Below, in pieces: positions 1-16,231 of a stretch of DNA of 64,000 nucleotides (positions are counted from its first letter, which is position 1; each line of letters begins with the position of its first letter). Position numbers and translations under genes: made by a program. Source of the DNA: Glutamicibacter soli (lineage in GTDB: Bacteria > Actinomycetota > Actinomycetes > Actinomycetales > Micrococcaceae); assembly GCF_003309065.1 (NCBI RefSeq), contig NZ_POAF01000005.1, positions 62,001-126,000 on the forward strand, in the 5' to 3' direction. The notes under the pieces are model-generated. The model saw nothing but the letters and a program-made list of their open reading frames with translations. It did no database searches and was not told where the DNA came from.

Positions 1-1002
1 CTTCAGCGCCTGGAAGAAGATCGAGTCGCGAACGGTCCGGCTGCGAGTGGCCGCCAGCAGCAGGATGATCGAGAGGACCAGCAGGACGAGCAGGTAATAG
101 AATACTCCGCGCTGCATGGTCGCGGCCGAGGCCATGGCGGTGCTCACCAGAATGAGCACCGCCAGCCAGGCGAGCACCCGTGAACGGAAGCGCACCGTGG
201 CGTAGCCGACAGCCACCGTGGCGATCGCCGAGAAAACCAGCCAGACGGTCGGTCCGCTCAGGTCCACGGTGTTGTAGGTGGCGATGGCGCACAACGGCAG
301 CAGGGCCAGCCCGGTGCCGGCGAACGCGGCCGCCGCAGGCCTCAGGGATTCACGGGTGGCATGGACTGCCAGTCCCCCGCCGTAGAAGGCGGCAGCCAGT
401 GCGAAGAGCGCCACCAGCTTGGCCAGCGGCAACAGCGCGAAGCTGAGGAACAGCGCCCCAGCGGCCACGATCATCAAGGCCGCGACGTACAGGGTGACGT
501 TGATATTGCGCAGTTCGCGTTCGCGCTTGCTCAGGACCTTGACCGGGGCTGCGGGCGCCGGAGGCTGCGCAGCCGTGCGGTTGCCTCCCGTCTGCAGGAT
601 GCGCGGACGGTCCTGCCAGGCGCCGGACGCGCCTGGGACGGCCGGGATGTCCGCGGCTGCATCCGCGAGATACGGCTGCCCCGCCGGCGGCGGTACGGCG
701 TCCGGCTGCGGGGCGGCCTGCGGCTCCGTCGTTTGGAATGCGGCGGGCCTGGGGATGCCGGCAGCCGGCAGGTGCTTGTCCTGTTCCGGCCCTGACTCGA
801 CTGCATCGGGGAGCTCGGGGCTGGGGCCGGGTTCCCTGCGCAGCTCGCCGAGGAACCGGACCGCGGCCTCGTAGCCTTCCTGCCACGCGGTTTCCCGGGC
901 TTGGCGCAGGGCCTGCGCGTCACTGGAGGGCGCCTTGCGGCCCGCGTTGCGGCCGACAATAAATGCCGCCGCGATGAATACCAGTGCTACGAGTACTTCC
1001 AG
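1..1002 (-). CDS. Polytopic membrane protein, clipped at its C-terminus by the window edge
   Basis: An open frame of 334 codons runs to the window edge without a stop. It opens with a hydrophobic helix (about residues 3-16, VLVALVFIAAAFIVG), followed by a soluble stretch with a charged helix. A long Pro/Ala/Gln-rich, probably disordered linker covers residues 60-155. A KRERELRN segment then leads into several consecutive membrane helices. No stop-free ATG, GTG or TTG lies upstream of the first helix: an in-frame TGA sits at about 1030, so the best start is a CTG at 1002 preceded by GAGGGGAG. This layout (signal anchor, linker, many helices) resembles large uncharacterised actinobacterial integral membrane proteins of the DUF2339 kind, but I cannot assign a family. 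Function unknown. Confidence 0.6.
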   Translation of the reverse strand, partial: MEVLVALVFIAAAFIVGRNAGRKAPSSDAQALRQARETAWQEGYEAAVRFLGELRREPGPSPELPDAVESGPEQDKHLPAAGIPRPAAFQTTEPQAAPQPDAVPPPAGQPYLADAAADIPAVPGASGAWQDRPRILQTGGNRTAAQPPAPAAPVKVLSKRERELRNINVTLYVAALMIVAAGALFLSFALLPLAKLVALFALAAAFYGGGLAVHATRESLRPAAAAFAGTGLALLPLCAIATYNTVDLSGPTVWLVFSAIATVAVGYATVRFRSRVLAWLAVLILVSTAMASAATMQRGVFYYLLVLLVLSIILLLAATRSRTVRDSIFFQALK

Positions 1003-1114
1003 TGCCCCGGCACTCCCCTCGCTGATGATTCGTCAATCCGACGGGAATATCCCGCCCCTCTAATTAGACCACCTTTTAGAGTTACTCACCACATCGGGTA
1101 GCGTTTAAGACAGA

Positions 1115-1147
1115 AATCCCCGCCACTCGTAATGAGTGGCGGGGATT
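1115..1147 (-). terminator. Terminator after tuf
   Basis: Perfect stem AATCCCCGCCACTC / GAGTGGCGGGGATT with a 5-base loop, followed on the minus strand by TTTCTGT. It closes the str operon 40 bases after the tuf stop and would also stop plus-strand transcription. Confidence 0.85.
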
Positions 1148-1186
1148 GCCGATAGACCGCTAGCGATCTAGATCGTCAAGCAGAGA

Positions 1187-2377
1187 CTACTTGGTGATCT
1201 TGGTGACCTTGCCCGAACCAACGGTGCGGCCGCCTTCGCGGATTGCGAAGCCGAGGCCCTCTTCCATAGCGATTGGCTGGATCAGCTCAACCGACATTTC
1301 GGTGTTGTCGCCTGGCATAACCATTTCGGTGCCCTCTGGGAGGGTGATAACGCCGGTAACGTCGGTGGTGCGGAAGTAGAACTGCGGACGGTAGTTCGAG
1401 TAGAACGGGTTGTGACGTCCGCCTTCGTCCTTCGACAGGATGTAGACGTTGGCTTCGAAGTTGGTGTGCGGGGTGATCGAGCCTGGGGCTACGACAACCT
1501 GACCGCGCTCAACATCGTCGCGCTTCAGACCGCGAAGCAGCAGACCACAGTTCTCGCCTGCCCATGCTTCGTCGAGCTGCTTGTGGAACATCTCGATACC
1601 GGTAACGGTGGTCTTCTGGATCGGGCGGATGCCAACGATCTCAACTTCCGAGTTGATGGCCAGGGTGCCACGCTCGGCGCGGCCGGTCACCACGGTACCG
1701 CGACCGGTGATGGTGAAGACGTCCTCGATCGGCATCAGGAATGGCTTGTCGCGGTCGCGAACTGGATCCGGGATGAAGGTGTCAGCAGCGTCCATCAGTT
1801 CCTCAACAGCTGCAACCCACTTTGGATCGCCTTCGAGGGCCTTCAGAGCCGAAACCTTGATGACTGGTGCGTCGTCGCCATCGAAGCCCTGCGAGGACAG
1901 AAGTTCGCGAACTTCCATCTCCACGAGCTCGAGCAGCTCTTCGTCGTCAACCATGTCGGACTTGTTCAGTGCGACCATCAGGGTAGGAACACCAACCTGG
2001 CGGGCCAGCAGAACGTGCTCGCGGGTCTGAGCCATTGGGCCGTCAGTTGCGGCAACAACCAGGATCGCGCCGTCCATCTGAGCAGCACCGGTGATCATGT
2101 TCTTGACGTAGTCAGCGTGACCTGGAGCATCAACGTGTGCGTAGTGACGCTTCTCGGTCTGGTACTCGATGTGCGAGATGTTGATGGTAATACCGCGCTG
2201 GCGCTCTTCCGGAGCCGAGTCAATGTTAGCGAAGTCGCGCTGCTCGTTCAGGTCCGGGTACTTGTCAGCCAGAACCTTGGAGATTGCTGCGGTCAGAGTG
2301 GTCTTACCGTGGTCGACGTGACCGATGGTACCAATGTTGACGTGCGGCTTGCTGCGCTCGAACTTTGCCTTTGCCAC
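1187..2377 (-). CDS. tuf: Elongation factor Tu
   Basis: Cytoplasmic GTPase that delivers aminoacyl-tRNA to the ribosomal A site. The 396-residue length is usual for the family. Visible GTPase motifs are GHVDHGKTT (P-loop, about residues 20-28), DAPGHADY (G3, about 83-90) and NKSD (G4, about 138-141). Domains II and III follow (GRGTVVTGR, and the C-terminal [10 protein letters not shown]). The start is GTG, with a strong AGGAGGAA Shine-Dalgarno nine bases upstream. It is the last gene of the str operon (rpsL, rpsG, fusA, tuf) but has a 239-base upstream gap with its own probable -10 (TAGACT at 2445-2450), so it is probably also transcribed separately. Confidence 0.99.
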   Translation of the reverse strand: MAKAKFERSKPHVNIGTIGHVDHGKTTLTAAISKVLADKYPDLNEQRDFANIDSAPEERQRGITINISHIEYQTEKRHYAHVDAPGHADYVKNMITGAAQMDGAILVVAATDGPMAQTREHVLLARQVGVPTLMVALNKSDMVDDEELLELVEMEVRELLSSQGFDGDDAPVIKVSALKALEGDPKWVAAVEELMDAADTFIPDPVRDRDKPFLMPIEDVFTITGRGTVVTGRAERGTLAINSEVEIVGIRPIQKTTVTGIEMFHKQLDEAWAGENCGLLLRGLKRDDVERGQVVVAPGSITPHTNFEANVYILSKDEGGRHNPFYSNYRPQFYFRTTDVTGVITLPEGTEMVMPGDNTEMSVELIQPIAMEEGLGFAIREGGRTVGSGKVTKITK

Positions 2378-2616
2378 AAGTTCCTCCTAGAAACATTTAC
2401 AGAAGACTTTTTTCGTCTGCGCGGTTCGCAAACGAACTTCAAATAGTCTACTGGGGGCATGGATAAATATGGAAATTTCGGTCCTCTGCGGGCCCTGCAT
2501 GTGATGCAAATCCCTCGTTGGCCGTTTGCAAGGCCGGCGTCGACGGATCTCCGCCGGCCTCGCGATCGGCCACTTCCCCACTCGGGGGTCACGGCCAAGT
2601 TTTGGTTCCGAGGCGA
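2378..2616 (-). promoter_or_regulatory. fusA-tuf intergenic region with tuf promoter and palindromes
   Basis: No gene is seen here. On the minus strand a TAGACT -10 candidate (2445-2450) is followed by the 14-base palindrome GTTCGTTTGCGAAC (2424-2437), which falls at the predicted start of transcription. Nearer fusA lies a perfect 9-bp inverted repeat AGGCCGGCG / CGCCGGCCT (about 2530-2561) without a T-run. No clear -35 is visible. Confidence 0.5.
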
Positions 2617-4731
2617 TTACTCGCCGCGGGACTTCTGGATGATCTCGTCGGCAACTGCCTTCGGGACCTCAGAGTAGCTGTCGAAGGTCATCGAGTAAAC
2701 TGCACGACCCTGGGTCTTCGAACGCAGGTCACCAATGTAACCGAACATCTCAGACAGCGGAACAGCTGCGCGGATGACCTTGACGCCTGCGGCGTCGGAC
2801 ATCTCCTGGATCGAGCCACGGCGGGAGTTCAGGTCGCCGATAACGTCGCCCATGTACTCTTCCGGGGTACGAACTTCAACGGCCATCAGCGGTTCGAGCA
2901 GAACAGGGTTGGCGCGGCGTGCACCTTCCTTGAAGACCTGCGAACCGGCGATCTTGAACGCCATTTCCGAGGAGTCGACGTCGTGGTAGGCACCATCGAT
3001 GAGGGTAGCCTTCACGCCGACCAGCGGGTAGCCGGCGAGGATGCCGTACTGCATAGCATCCTGGATACCAGCGTCAACCGACGGGATGTACTCACGAGGC
3101 ACGCGACCGCCGGTGACGGCGTTCTTGAACTCGTAGGTTACGCCGTCCACAACTTCCAGAGGCTCGAACGTGACCTGGACCTTTGCGAACTGGCCCGAAC
3201 CACCGGTCTGCTTCTTGTGGGTGAAGTCGACCTTCTCCACAGCCTTCTTGATGGTTTCGCGGTATGCAACCTGCGGCTTGCCGACGTTGGCCTCCACGCG
3301 GAATTCACGCTTCATGCGGTCCACCAGGATGTCCAGGTGGAGTTCGCCCATGCCGCCGATTTCGGTCTGGCCGGTGTCTTCGTTCAGCGAAACGGTGAAG
3401 GTTGGATCCTCCGCCGACAGCTTCTGAATAGCGGTCGACAGCTTCTCCTGGTCGCCCTTGGTCTTAGGCTCGATGGCCACGAAGATCACTGGATCCGGGA
3501 AGGTCATCGACTCGAGGACGATTGGATTCTGTGGATCGCACAGGGTGTCACCGGTAGTGGTGTCCTTCAGGCCGATGACAGCGTAGATGTGACCTGCGTG
3601 GATCTCGTCTACCGGCTGCTCCTTGTTGGCGTGCATCTGGAAGAGCTTGCCAACGCGTTCCTTCTTCTGCTTGGTCGAGTTCAGCAGCTGTGCGCCGGAC
3701 TCGGCCTTGCCGGAGTAAACGCGGACGAAGTTGAGCTGACCGAAGAACGGGTGAGCAGCGATCTTGAAAGCCAGTGCCGAGAATGGTGCATCCTCGGAAG
3801 GCTCGCGGGTGAGCTCGATTTCCTCGTTCTTTGGATCGTGACCTACCATGGCGCCCACGTCCAGAGGACTTGGCAGGAAGTCGATCACGGCGTCCAGCAT
3901 CGGCTGAACACCACGGTTCTTGAACGCCGAACCACAGAAGACCGGGTAGGCTTCCGAGTTCACGGTCAGCTTGCGGATGCCGGCCTTCAGCTCGTCCAGC
4001 GAGATCTCTTCGCCTTCGAGGTACTTCTCCATGAGCTCTTCGGATGCCTCAGCGACATCTTCGACCAGCTTGGCGCGGTACTCTTCGGCCTTTTCCTGCA
4101 GGTCTGCAGGAATTTCGCGAGTCTCGTAAGCAGCGCCCATGGTGACGTCGCCCTTGGCGTCGCCTTCCCAGACGAATGCCTTCATGGTCAGCAGGTCCAC
4201 CACGCCGGTGAACTCCGACTCGGAGCCGATTGGCAGCTGCATGACCAGCGGCTTGGCACCCAGGCGGTTGATGATGGTGTCCACGGTGAAGTAGAAGTCA
4301 GCACCGAGCTTGTCCATCTTGTTCACGAAGCAGATACGTGGAACGTTGTACTTGTCAGCCTGACGCCAAACGGTCTCGGACTGAGGCTCAACGCCTTCCT
4401 TGCCGTCGAACACGGCAACGGCGCCATCGAGCACGCGCAGCGAGCGCTCCACCTCAACGGTGAAGTCAACGTGGCCCGGGGTATCGATGATGTTGATCTG
4501 GTTCTTGTTCCAGAAGCAAGTCACGGCCGCGGAGGTAATGGTGATACCGCGTTCCTTTTCCTGCTCCATCCAGTCGGTGGTAGCGCCACCGTCGTGGGTC
4601 TCACCGAGCTTGTGGTTTACACCCGTGTAGAACAGGATGCGCTCAGTAGTAGTGGTCTTACCGGCATCGATGTGAGCCATGATGCCGATGTTGCGGACCT
4701 TGTTCAGGTCAGTCAGCACGTCCTGTGCCAC
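2617..4731 (-). CDS. fusA: Elongation factor G
   Basis: Translocation GTPase that moves tRNAs and mRNA through the ribosome and also acts in ribosome recycling. The 704 residues match the usual size. The P-loop [13 protein letters not shown] is at about residues 19-31, followed by DTPGHVDFT (G3) and [10 protein letters not shown] (G4). Domain IV contains [10 protein letters not shown] and the C-terminal domain ends with the [14 protein letters not shown] region. The start is GTG after GGGAGAC. It follows rpsG after 69 bases, which contain a long perfect inverted repeat, and precedes tuf as in the standard str operon. Confidence 0.99.
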   Translation of the reverse strand: MAQDVLTDLNKVRNIGIMAHIDAGKTTTTERILFYTGVNHKLGETHDGGATTDWMEQEKERGITITSAAVTCFWNKNQINIIDTPGHVDFTVEVERSLRVLDGAVAVFDGKEGVEPQSETVWRQADKYNVPRICFVNKMDKLGADFYFTVDTIINRLGAKPLVMQLPIGSESEFTGVVDLLTMKAFVWEGDAKGDVTMGAAYETREIPADLQEKAEEYRAKLVEDVAEASEELMEKYLEGEEISLDELKAGIRKLTVNSEAYPVFCGSAFKNRGVQPMLDAVIDFLPSPLDVGAMVGHDPKNEEIELTREPSEDAPFSALAFKIAAHPFFGQLNFVRVYSGKAESGAQLLNSTKQKKERVGKLFQMHANKEQPVDEIHAGHIYAVIGLKDTTTGDTLCDPQNPIVLESMTFPDPVIFVAIEPKTKGDQEKLSTAIQKLSAEDPTFTVSLNEDTGQTEIGGMGELHLDILVDRMKREFRVEANVGKPQVAYRETIKKAVEKVDFTHKKQTGGSGQFAKVQVTFEPLEVVDGVTYEFKNAVTGGRVPREYIPSVDAGIQDAMQYGILAGYPLVGVKATLIDGAYHDVDSSEMAFKIAGSQVFKEGARRANPVLLEPLMAVEVRTPEEYMGDVIGDLNSRRGSIQEMSDAAGVKVIRAAVPLSEMFGYIGDLRSKTQGRAVYSMTFDSYSEVPKAVADEIIQKSRGE

Positions 4732-4755
4732 GTTGTCTCCCTAAGAGGTGATGCT

Positions 4756-4791
4756 GGATTTGCTGGGCGCCGGTAGACGCCCAGCAAATCC
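4756..4791 (-). repeat. 14-bp perfect inverted repeat between rpsG and fusA
   Basis: GGATTTGCTGGGCG and its exact complement flank an 8-base loop. No T-run follows on either strand, so it is not a classical terminator. It could be an RNA processing or partial-termination site that sets fusA level relative to rpsG, or a protein-binding leader hairpin. Confidence 0.7.
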
Positions 4792-4800
4792 AAGCGGTTC

Positions 4801-5271
4801 TTACCAGCGGTAATGGGCGAATGCCTTGTTGGACTCAGCCATCTTGTGAGTGTCTTCGCGACGCTTCACAGCTGCGCCCAGACCGTTCGAAGCGTCCAGG
4901 ATCTCGTTCATCAGACGCTCGATCATGGTCTTCTCGCGGCGAGCCTTCGAGTAGCCAACCAGCCAGCGCAGAGCCAGTGCGGTTGCACGGCCTGGCTTGA
5001 CCTCGACAGGAACCTGGTAGGTCGCGCCACCAACACGGCGGGAACGAACCTCAAGGGCCGGGCGGATGTTATCCATGGCCTTCTTGAGGGTCGACACTGC
5101 GTCGGTGCCGGACTTTGCAGCTGCACCTTCGAGTGCACCGTAAACAATGCGCTCTGCGGTGGACTTCTTGCCGTCTACGAGAACCTTGTTGATCAGCTGG
5201 GTGACCAGTGGGGAATCGTAAACTGGATCAGAAACTAGTGGGCGCTTTGGCGCCGGACCCTTACGAGGCAT
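4801..5271 (-). CDS. rpsG: 30S ribosomal protein S7
   Basis: Primary 16S rRNA-binding protein that organises the 30S head near the E site. 156 residues, standard length. Starts [12 protein letters not shown] and contains the typical [18 protein letters not shown]-type loop ([19 protein letters not shown], about 77-95), the ALRWLV helix and the ending NKAFAHYRW. Its ATG overlaps the rpsL TAA by one base (TAATG), indicating translational coupling within the str operon. Confidence 0.99.
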   Translation of the reverse strand: MPRKGPAPKRPLVSDPVYDSPLVTQLINKVLVDGKKSTAERIVYGALEGAAAKSGTDAVSTLKKAMDNIRPALEVRSRRVGGATYQVPVEVKPGRATALALRWLVGYSKARREKTMIERLMNEILDASNGLGAAVKRREDTHKMAESNKAFAHYRW

Positions 5272-5645
5272 TACTTACCATCCTTCTTTGCACCGTAGCG
5301 GGAACGAGCCTGCTTACGATCCTTCACACCCTGGGTATCCAGAGCACCACGAACAATCTTGTAGCGGACACCTGGCAAGTCCTTCACACGACCACCGCGA
5401 ACGAGCACGATGGAGTGTTCCTGCAGGTTGTGACCGACACCTGGAATGTAAGCGGTGACCTCAATACCACCGGCAAGGCGCACACGTGCGACCTTACGCA
5501 GTGCCGAGTTCGGCTTCTTCGGGGTGGTGGTGTACACACGGGTGCACACGCCACGGCGCATTGGGTTGCCCTTCAGGGCAGGAGCCTTGGTCTTTACGAC
5601 CTTAGGCGAGCGGCCCTTGCGGACCAGCTGCTGAATAGTAGGCAC
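5271..5645 (-). CDS. rpsL: 30S ribosomal protein S12
   Basis: Decoding-centre ribosomal protein, 124 residues, first gene of the str operon. It contains the conserved [19 protein letters not shown] segment and the [13 protein letters not shown] loop. Both lysines whose replacement gives streptomycin resistance (in PKKPNS and GRVKDLPG) are present, so the sequence predicts the normal sensitive form. GTG start preceded by GGAAGGA. Confidence 0.99.
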   Translation of the reverse strand: MPTIQQLVRKGRSPKVVKTKAPALKGNPMRRGVCTRVYTTTPKKPNSALRKVARVRLAGGIEVTAYIPGVGHNLQEHSIVLVRGGRVKDLPGVRYKIVRGALDTQGVKDRKQARSRYGAKKDGK

Positions 5646-6076
5646 TTTCGTGTCCTTCCATTGTCTAAGTTCTTCGGCACGGCATCGGAGCGGGCGGGCT
5701 CTTGCGGGCTCACACTGTTCTTCTGCAGCACTAACTGCTTGCTTTACCGCCCATCCAGGATCAGAATGTCCCTAGGCGTGCGAAAGTGTGGCATTCGTTG
5801 CGCAACCTACCCGCAACCCGGACCGTGTCCATTTTGCCACACATAAAACAATTGCCTTAACTCTAGCATTAATCGGCCCCTGCACCATGAACAGTAAGCT
5901 ATCTCACCGCGTCGGCACCGTGCGATTACTGCTTGATGCCGCCGACCGGCGAGGAATCTGGCTCCAACCTATCCCCCGCCCGTGAACGCGCGAGCGCCGC
6001 GAGGTAACGGCCCACTGAACAGCGAGGCGGAGGATCCAGTGGAATCTCTAGTAGCAATATCTGCCAGGAGATAAAT
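5646..6076. other. Non-coding gap upstream of rpsL
   Basis: About 430 bases without a credible gene. It must hold the str-operon promoter. On the minus strand TGCTAGAGT (about 5860-5868) is an extended -10 candidate, but no good -35 precedes it, giving a leader of roughly 200 bases. No terminator hairpin for the neighbouring phospholipase-like gene was recognised. I see nothing else here. Confidence 0.5.
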
Positions 6077-7312
6077 CTACTTGCTGACTGTCTGCTTTTC
6101 TCCGGCCGGTTCCCCGATCTGCATCAGCCGCTGGGCGTTGGCCTGGTAGGCCTTGACCACATTGCGGTTGTGCAGTTCCAAGATGGCCTCGTCATTGCGG
6201 CGCAGACTGGTGGAATTGTAATTGTGGCTCCCAGTGAAGACGAAGGAGGCATCCCCGCGGTTGCCTTCGGGAGAGGCTGAATCACGCATTCCGGACACGA
6301 CGAAGTACTTCGAGTGCACGCGTCCAGTAGTAGATGTATCCTCTACTACGCGGCGTTCGATGCCCGCGGCATCCAGCACGGCGGCGACCTGCCCGTCAAC
6401 CGGTCCAGCGGCCACGGTGACCTCGCAGCCTTCGGCCTTCAGACGCCCGAGTTCTTCCGCGACGGCGGCGCGCGTATCGTCCCACTCGCTCATGGTGACA
6501 GCCACCGAGCTGTTCTTGTTTTTGCACTGCAGCTCCGAAAGCCGTTGCGCCACCGGGTCCGCAGTTGCCGCCGGGAAGAAGCGGACGACCGACACACCGG
6601 CCGGCCCGCGTGAGGTCTCGGTGCGGTGGTAATCCGGAGTCTGCTCCATACGAGCCATGTCCGCATGGTAGGAACGGTATGCACGGTACAGCCCGTCATC
6701 GCCGGTCACGGTAAGTGCGTTGTTCCAGTAGCTCACATGGTTCACATCCGTGACGTTGGCCGAGGACTGCACCACTACGTTCTGCTGCCCGGACACCGAG
6801 GAGAACAGCGCGAACTTGTTGTGCATGCCCTTGGTCCCCTGGCAGGAGCTGGTGTTCCCCTCCGGCGAGGTATTCGAGCAGACCGCCACCCAGGATCCGG
6901 CGGTCGTGTCGGTCCCCAGGGCCTTAATCAGCCGCGCCGACGGCGCCTTGGAAATCTGCCACCCGTCCATGACCACCTGGATCTTCACCCCGCGTTCGTG
7001 CGCGGCCAGCAACTGGTCGACGTAGTCTTCGCCGCTCTGTCCCGAAATCACGAATGCCGCCAGCGAAATGGTGGACCCCGCATCGGCCTGCTTGAAGTAG
7101 GAGCACAACCGTTCGGCAACTGCTCCGGCCCGGTCCTGCAACGGGTCGGAGAAGACCGCGCCGGTTTCAATTTTGACCGGCGGCGCTGCGGCGCAGGGTG
7201 TTTCGGGCTGCTTGCCCGGATCGATCTGCCCGGCGGCCTGCGCCGGCAGCGTACTGAACAGCAGTCCCAGGCCCAGTGCCCCTGCTGCGATGGCTCGTGA
7301 TGTCTTTCCCAA
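6077..7312 (-). CDS. Secreted phospholipase D-like protein
   Basis: 411 residues with an N-terminal Sec signal peptide (basic MGKTSR, hydrophobic AIAAGALGLGLLFST, then a cleavage-like PAQAAGQ at about 25). Two PLD repeats follow: GMHNKFALFSS at about residue 165 and VHSKYFVVSG at about 333, each in the HxK register. In both the Asp that normally closes HxK(x4)D is Ser. Downstream N residues (SSANVTDVN; GSHNYNSTS) match the GS/N part of PLD sites. It probably acts on phosphodiesters outside the cell, substrate unknown. The likely start is a TTG after GTGAGAAG. Monocistronic, between rpsL and rpoC on the same strand. Moderate certainty for the family, low for activity. Confidence 0.85.
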   Translation of the reverse strand: MGKTSRAIAAGALGLGLLFSTLPAQAAGQIDPGKQPETPCAAAPPVKIETGAVFSDPLQDRAGAVAERLCSYFKQADAGSTISLAAFVISGQSGEDYVDQLLAAHERGVKIQVVMDGWQISKAPSARLIKALGTDTTAGSWVAVCSNTSPEGNTSSCQGTKGMHNKFALFSSVSGQQNVVVQSSANVTDVNHVSYWNNALTVTGDDGLYRAYRSYHADMARMEQTPDYHRTETSRGPAGVSVVRFFPAATADPVAQRLSELQCKNKNSSVAVTMSEWDDTRAAVAEELGRLKAEGCEVTVAAGPVDGQVAAVLDAAGIERRVVEDTSTTGRVHSKYFVVSGMRDSASPEGNRGDASFVFTGSHNYNSTSLRRNDEAILELHNRNVVKAYQANAQRLMQIGEPAGEKQTVSK

Positions 7313-7452
7313 CTTCTCACCGTCTTCGTCTTCGATTCGTGGCGGGTTGCGGGGTTACCCGAGCCCGCGCTCCAACTTCTGCACGATTTCATATTGTGGT
7401 GAGCACCAAGTGAAGCCCTGGTGAACAGGCCTTTGCCAAATTAAAAGCGCAA

Positions 7453-7486
7453 GCGCCCGCCGCACACTTGCGTGTGCGGCGGGCGC
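7453..7486 (-). terminator. Terminator after rpoC
   Basis: Perfect 15-bp GC-rich stem (GCGCCCGCCGCACAC and its complement) with a TTGC loop, followed on the minus strand by GCGCTTTTAATTT. It ends the rpoBC transcript 40 bases after the rpoC stop. Confidence 0.85.
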
Positions 7487-7526
7487 CCTACGAGCTGGCT
7501 AGCTGCCAGCCTCGGTGCTTGCCGGT

Positions 7527-11417
<3,891 letters not shown>

Positions 11418-11515
11418 AGGGTCCTTTTCTCTCTTCTATGGTGTCTGAAGTCGATACGAATAAGTCGGTGTGCGGCGCGGCCGCCCGGGCTGTGCAGTCC
11501 GGGCGGCGCACCGGA

Positions 11516-15022
<3,507 letters not shown>

Positions 15023-15733
15023 GATGGATCCTTCCAAAGACCGTCAGGTTTCCGAACGCTTACCGTGCTAAGGTGCCTGTCATAGGACAAGCCCTCTTTT
15101 TCGTCCACGAGACCCACCGCTATATGAAGGCCGCGCGCGCAAACAGTAAGGCGCAAATTTCAACCTTACCGGAGGAATTTGCACTTGTCGACACCTCCGG
15201 CCAAAATCCGTGCTATAGTTTTTGGTTCTGCTCTCGCAACCCCTCGCTCCAGTGTCCCGGGACCCCGGATTTCCCGCGCTGGCAGCGTCGCCCTGCTCCC
15301 CCGGGCAGGAACTTTTCCCAGATGATCCCGGCATTTTTTCCCTGCGATTTACACCGCGAGGGCATGAGCTAGTTCACACCTGGTGGCCGAAAAATTCGAG
15401 TGCCGCACCTACGTGCGATTAGTCACAGGAGTTTCACGGGGCCGTCGATCTTGCGCTCCGGATTCCAAATGAGCGCAGTTTCTGCGATTGACGGAAATTG
15501 CTTCTGCCCGAAGGCGCCCGCTCAGCACCCGCACCGCTGCATTGCCTATCCCCCACCGTGGCCGTATCCCACGGGTACTCCCGCGATCCGGGAATCGGCG
15601 CGGCATCAAGTGTCGCGTTGGCAAACACCGCCTGCCAGGATCTTCTGCACTAGGCTCAGCTATAAGCATGCCGCGGTCGCAGCGCTGCCCACCTGCACTG
15701 CGACCGGGCCGGTCACGTGATGAGGGGTTTTCA
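15023..15733. other. Non-coding region upstream of rpoB and ybaK
   Basis: About 700 bases between divergent rpoB and ybaK. It contains the rpoB promoter described separately. A second minus-strand candidate lies further up (TTGCGA, 16 bases, TATAGC at about 15210-15237). No protein-coding frame here has family-like sequence; the frames present are GC-driven. Confidence 0.6.
15163..15191 (-). promoter_or_regulatory. rpoB promoter
   Basis: On the minus strand TCGACA (15191-15186) is separated by exactly 17 bases from TAAGGT (15168-15163). Transcription would begin near 15156, giving an rpoB leader of about 130 bases. Best sigma-70-type match in the gap. Confidence 0.65.
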
Positions 15734-16231
15734 ATGTCGGATCTGAAGTCGTCGGAAGCAATGACCCGCGTTCTGCTGGATGCAGCACGCCGCGAAGTGC
15801 CGATCGACATCGTTCCCCGGGCAGCGGCGACGTCCCTTGAGGAAGCCGCCGAACTTCTGGGTGTGGTACCTGGGCATCTGCTCAAGACCTTGGTGCTCAA
15901 GCGATCGGACGATTCATTCGTCTTCGCCCTGATCCCGGGCGGCCGCAAACTGGATTGGGCGAAGATCCGCGCGGTGCTCCGGGTCAACAAGCTTTCGCTG
16001 CCCGATGCCGAGACCGCGTTGGCCGTCACTCATTTCGTGCGCGGCACCATTACGCCCTTCGGCTCCCACACGGCACTGCCGGTGATCATCGATGCGAGCG
16101 TCTTCGCCGATCCGGTTCCCGAGCGCGTGGCCATGGGCAGCGGGGATCCGATGCACGGCCTGCTGGTGGATCCCCAGGATCTGGTCAGCGGCTTTGAGGC
16201 CACGATTGCTGATATTTCGACTCCGGAATAG
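15734..16231 (+). CDS. YbaK-type aminoacyl-tRNA deacylase
   Basis: 165-residue protein of the YbaK/ProX family, which hydrolyses mischarged aminoacyl-tRNA (classically Cys-tRNA-Pro) in the cytoplasm. The core is recognisable: LGVVPGHLLKTLVLK, the substrate-loop lysine region FALIPGGRKLDW, and the pocket segment GTITPFGSHTALPVIID. ATG at 15734 is chosen over longer in-frame options because GAGGGG precedes it and the family begins there. The 3' end overlaps the convergent acyltransferase gene by 47 bases. The exact amino-acid specificity cannot be read from the sequence. Confidence 0.9.
   Translation: MSDLKSSEAMTRVLLDAARREVPIDIVPRAAATSLEEAAELLGVVPGHLLKTLVLKRSDDSFVFALIPGGRKLDWAKIRAVLRVNKLSLPDAETALAVTHFVRGTITPFGSHTALPVIIDASVFADPVPERVAMGSGDPMHGLLVDPQDLVSGFEATIADISTPE

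Noticed and set aside
2518-4776. 752-codon open frame antisense to fusA
   Set aside because: Complement of a biased coding sequence; no family-like motif.
15409-16029. 206-codon minus-strand frame over ybaK
   Set aside because: Antisense to ybaK and to its upstream region; Ser/Arg-rich composition typical of a shadow frame.
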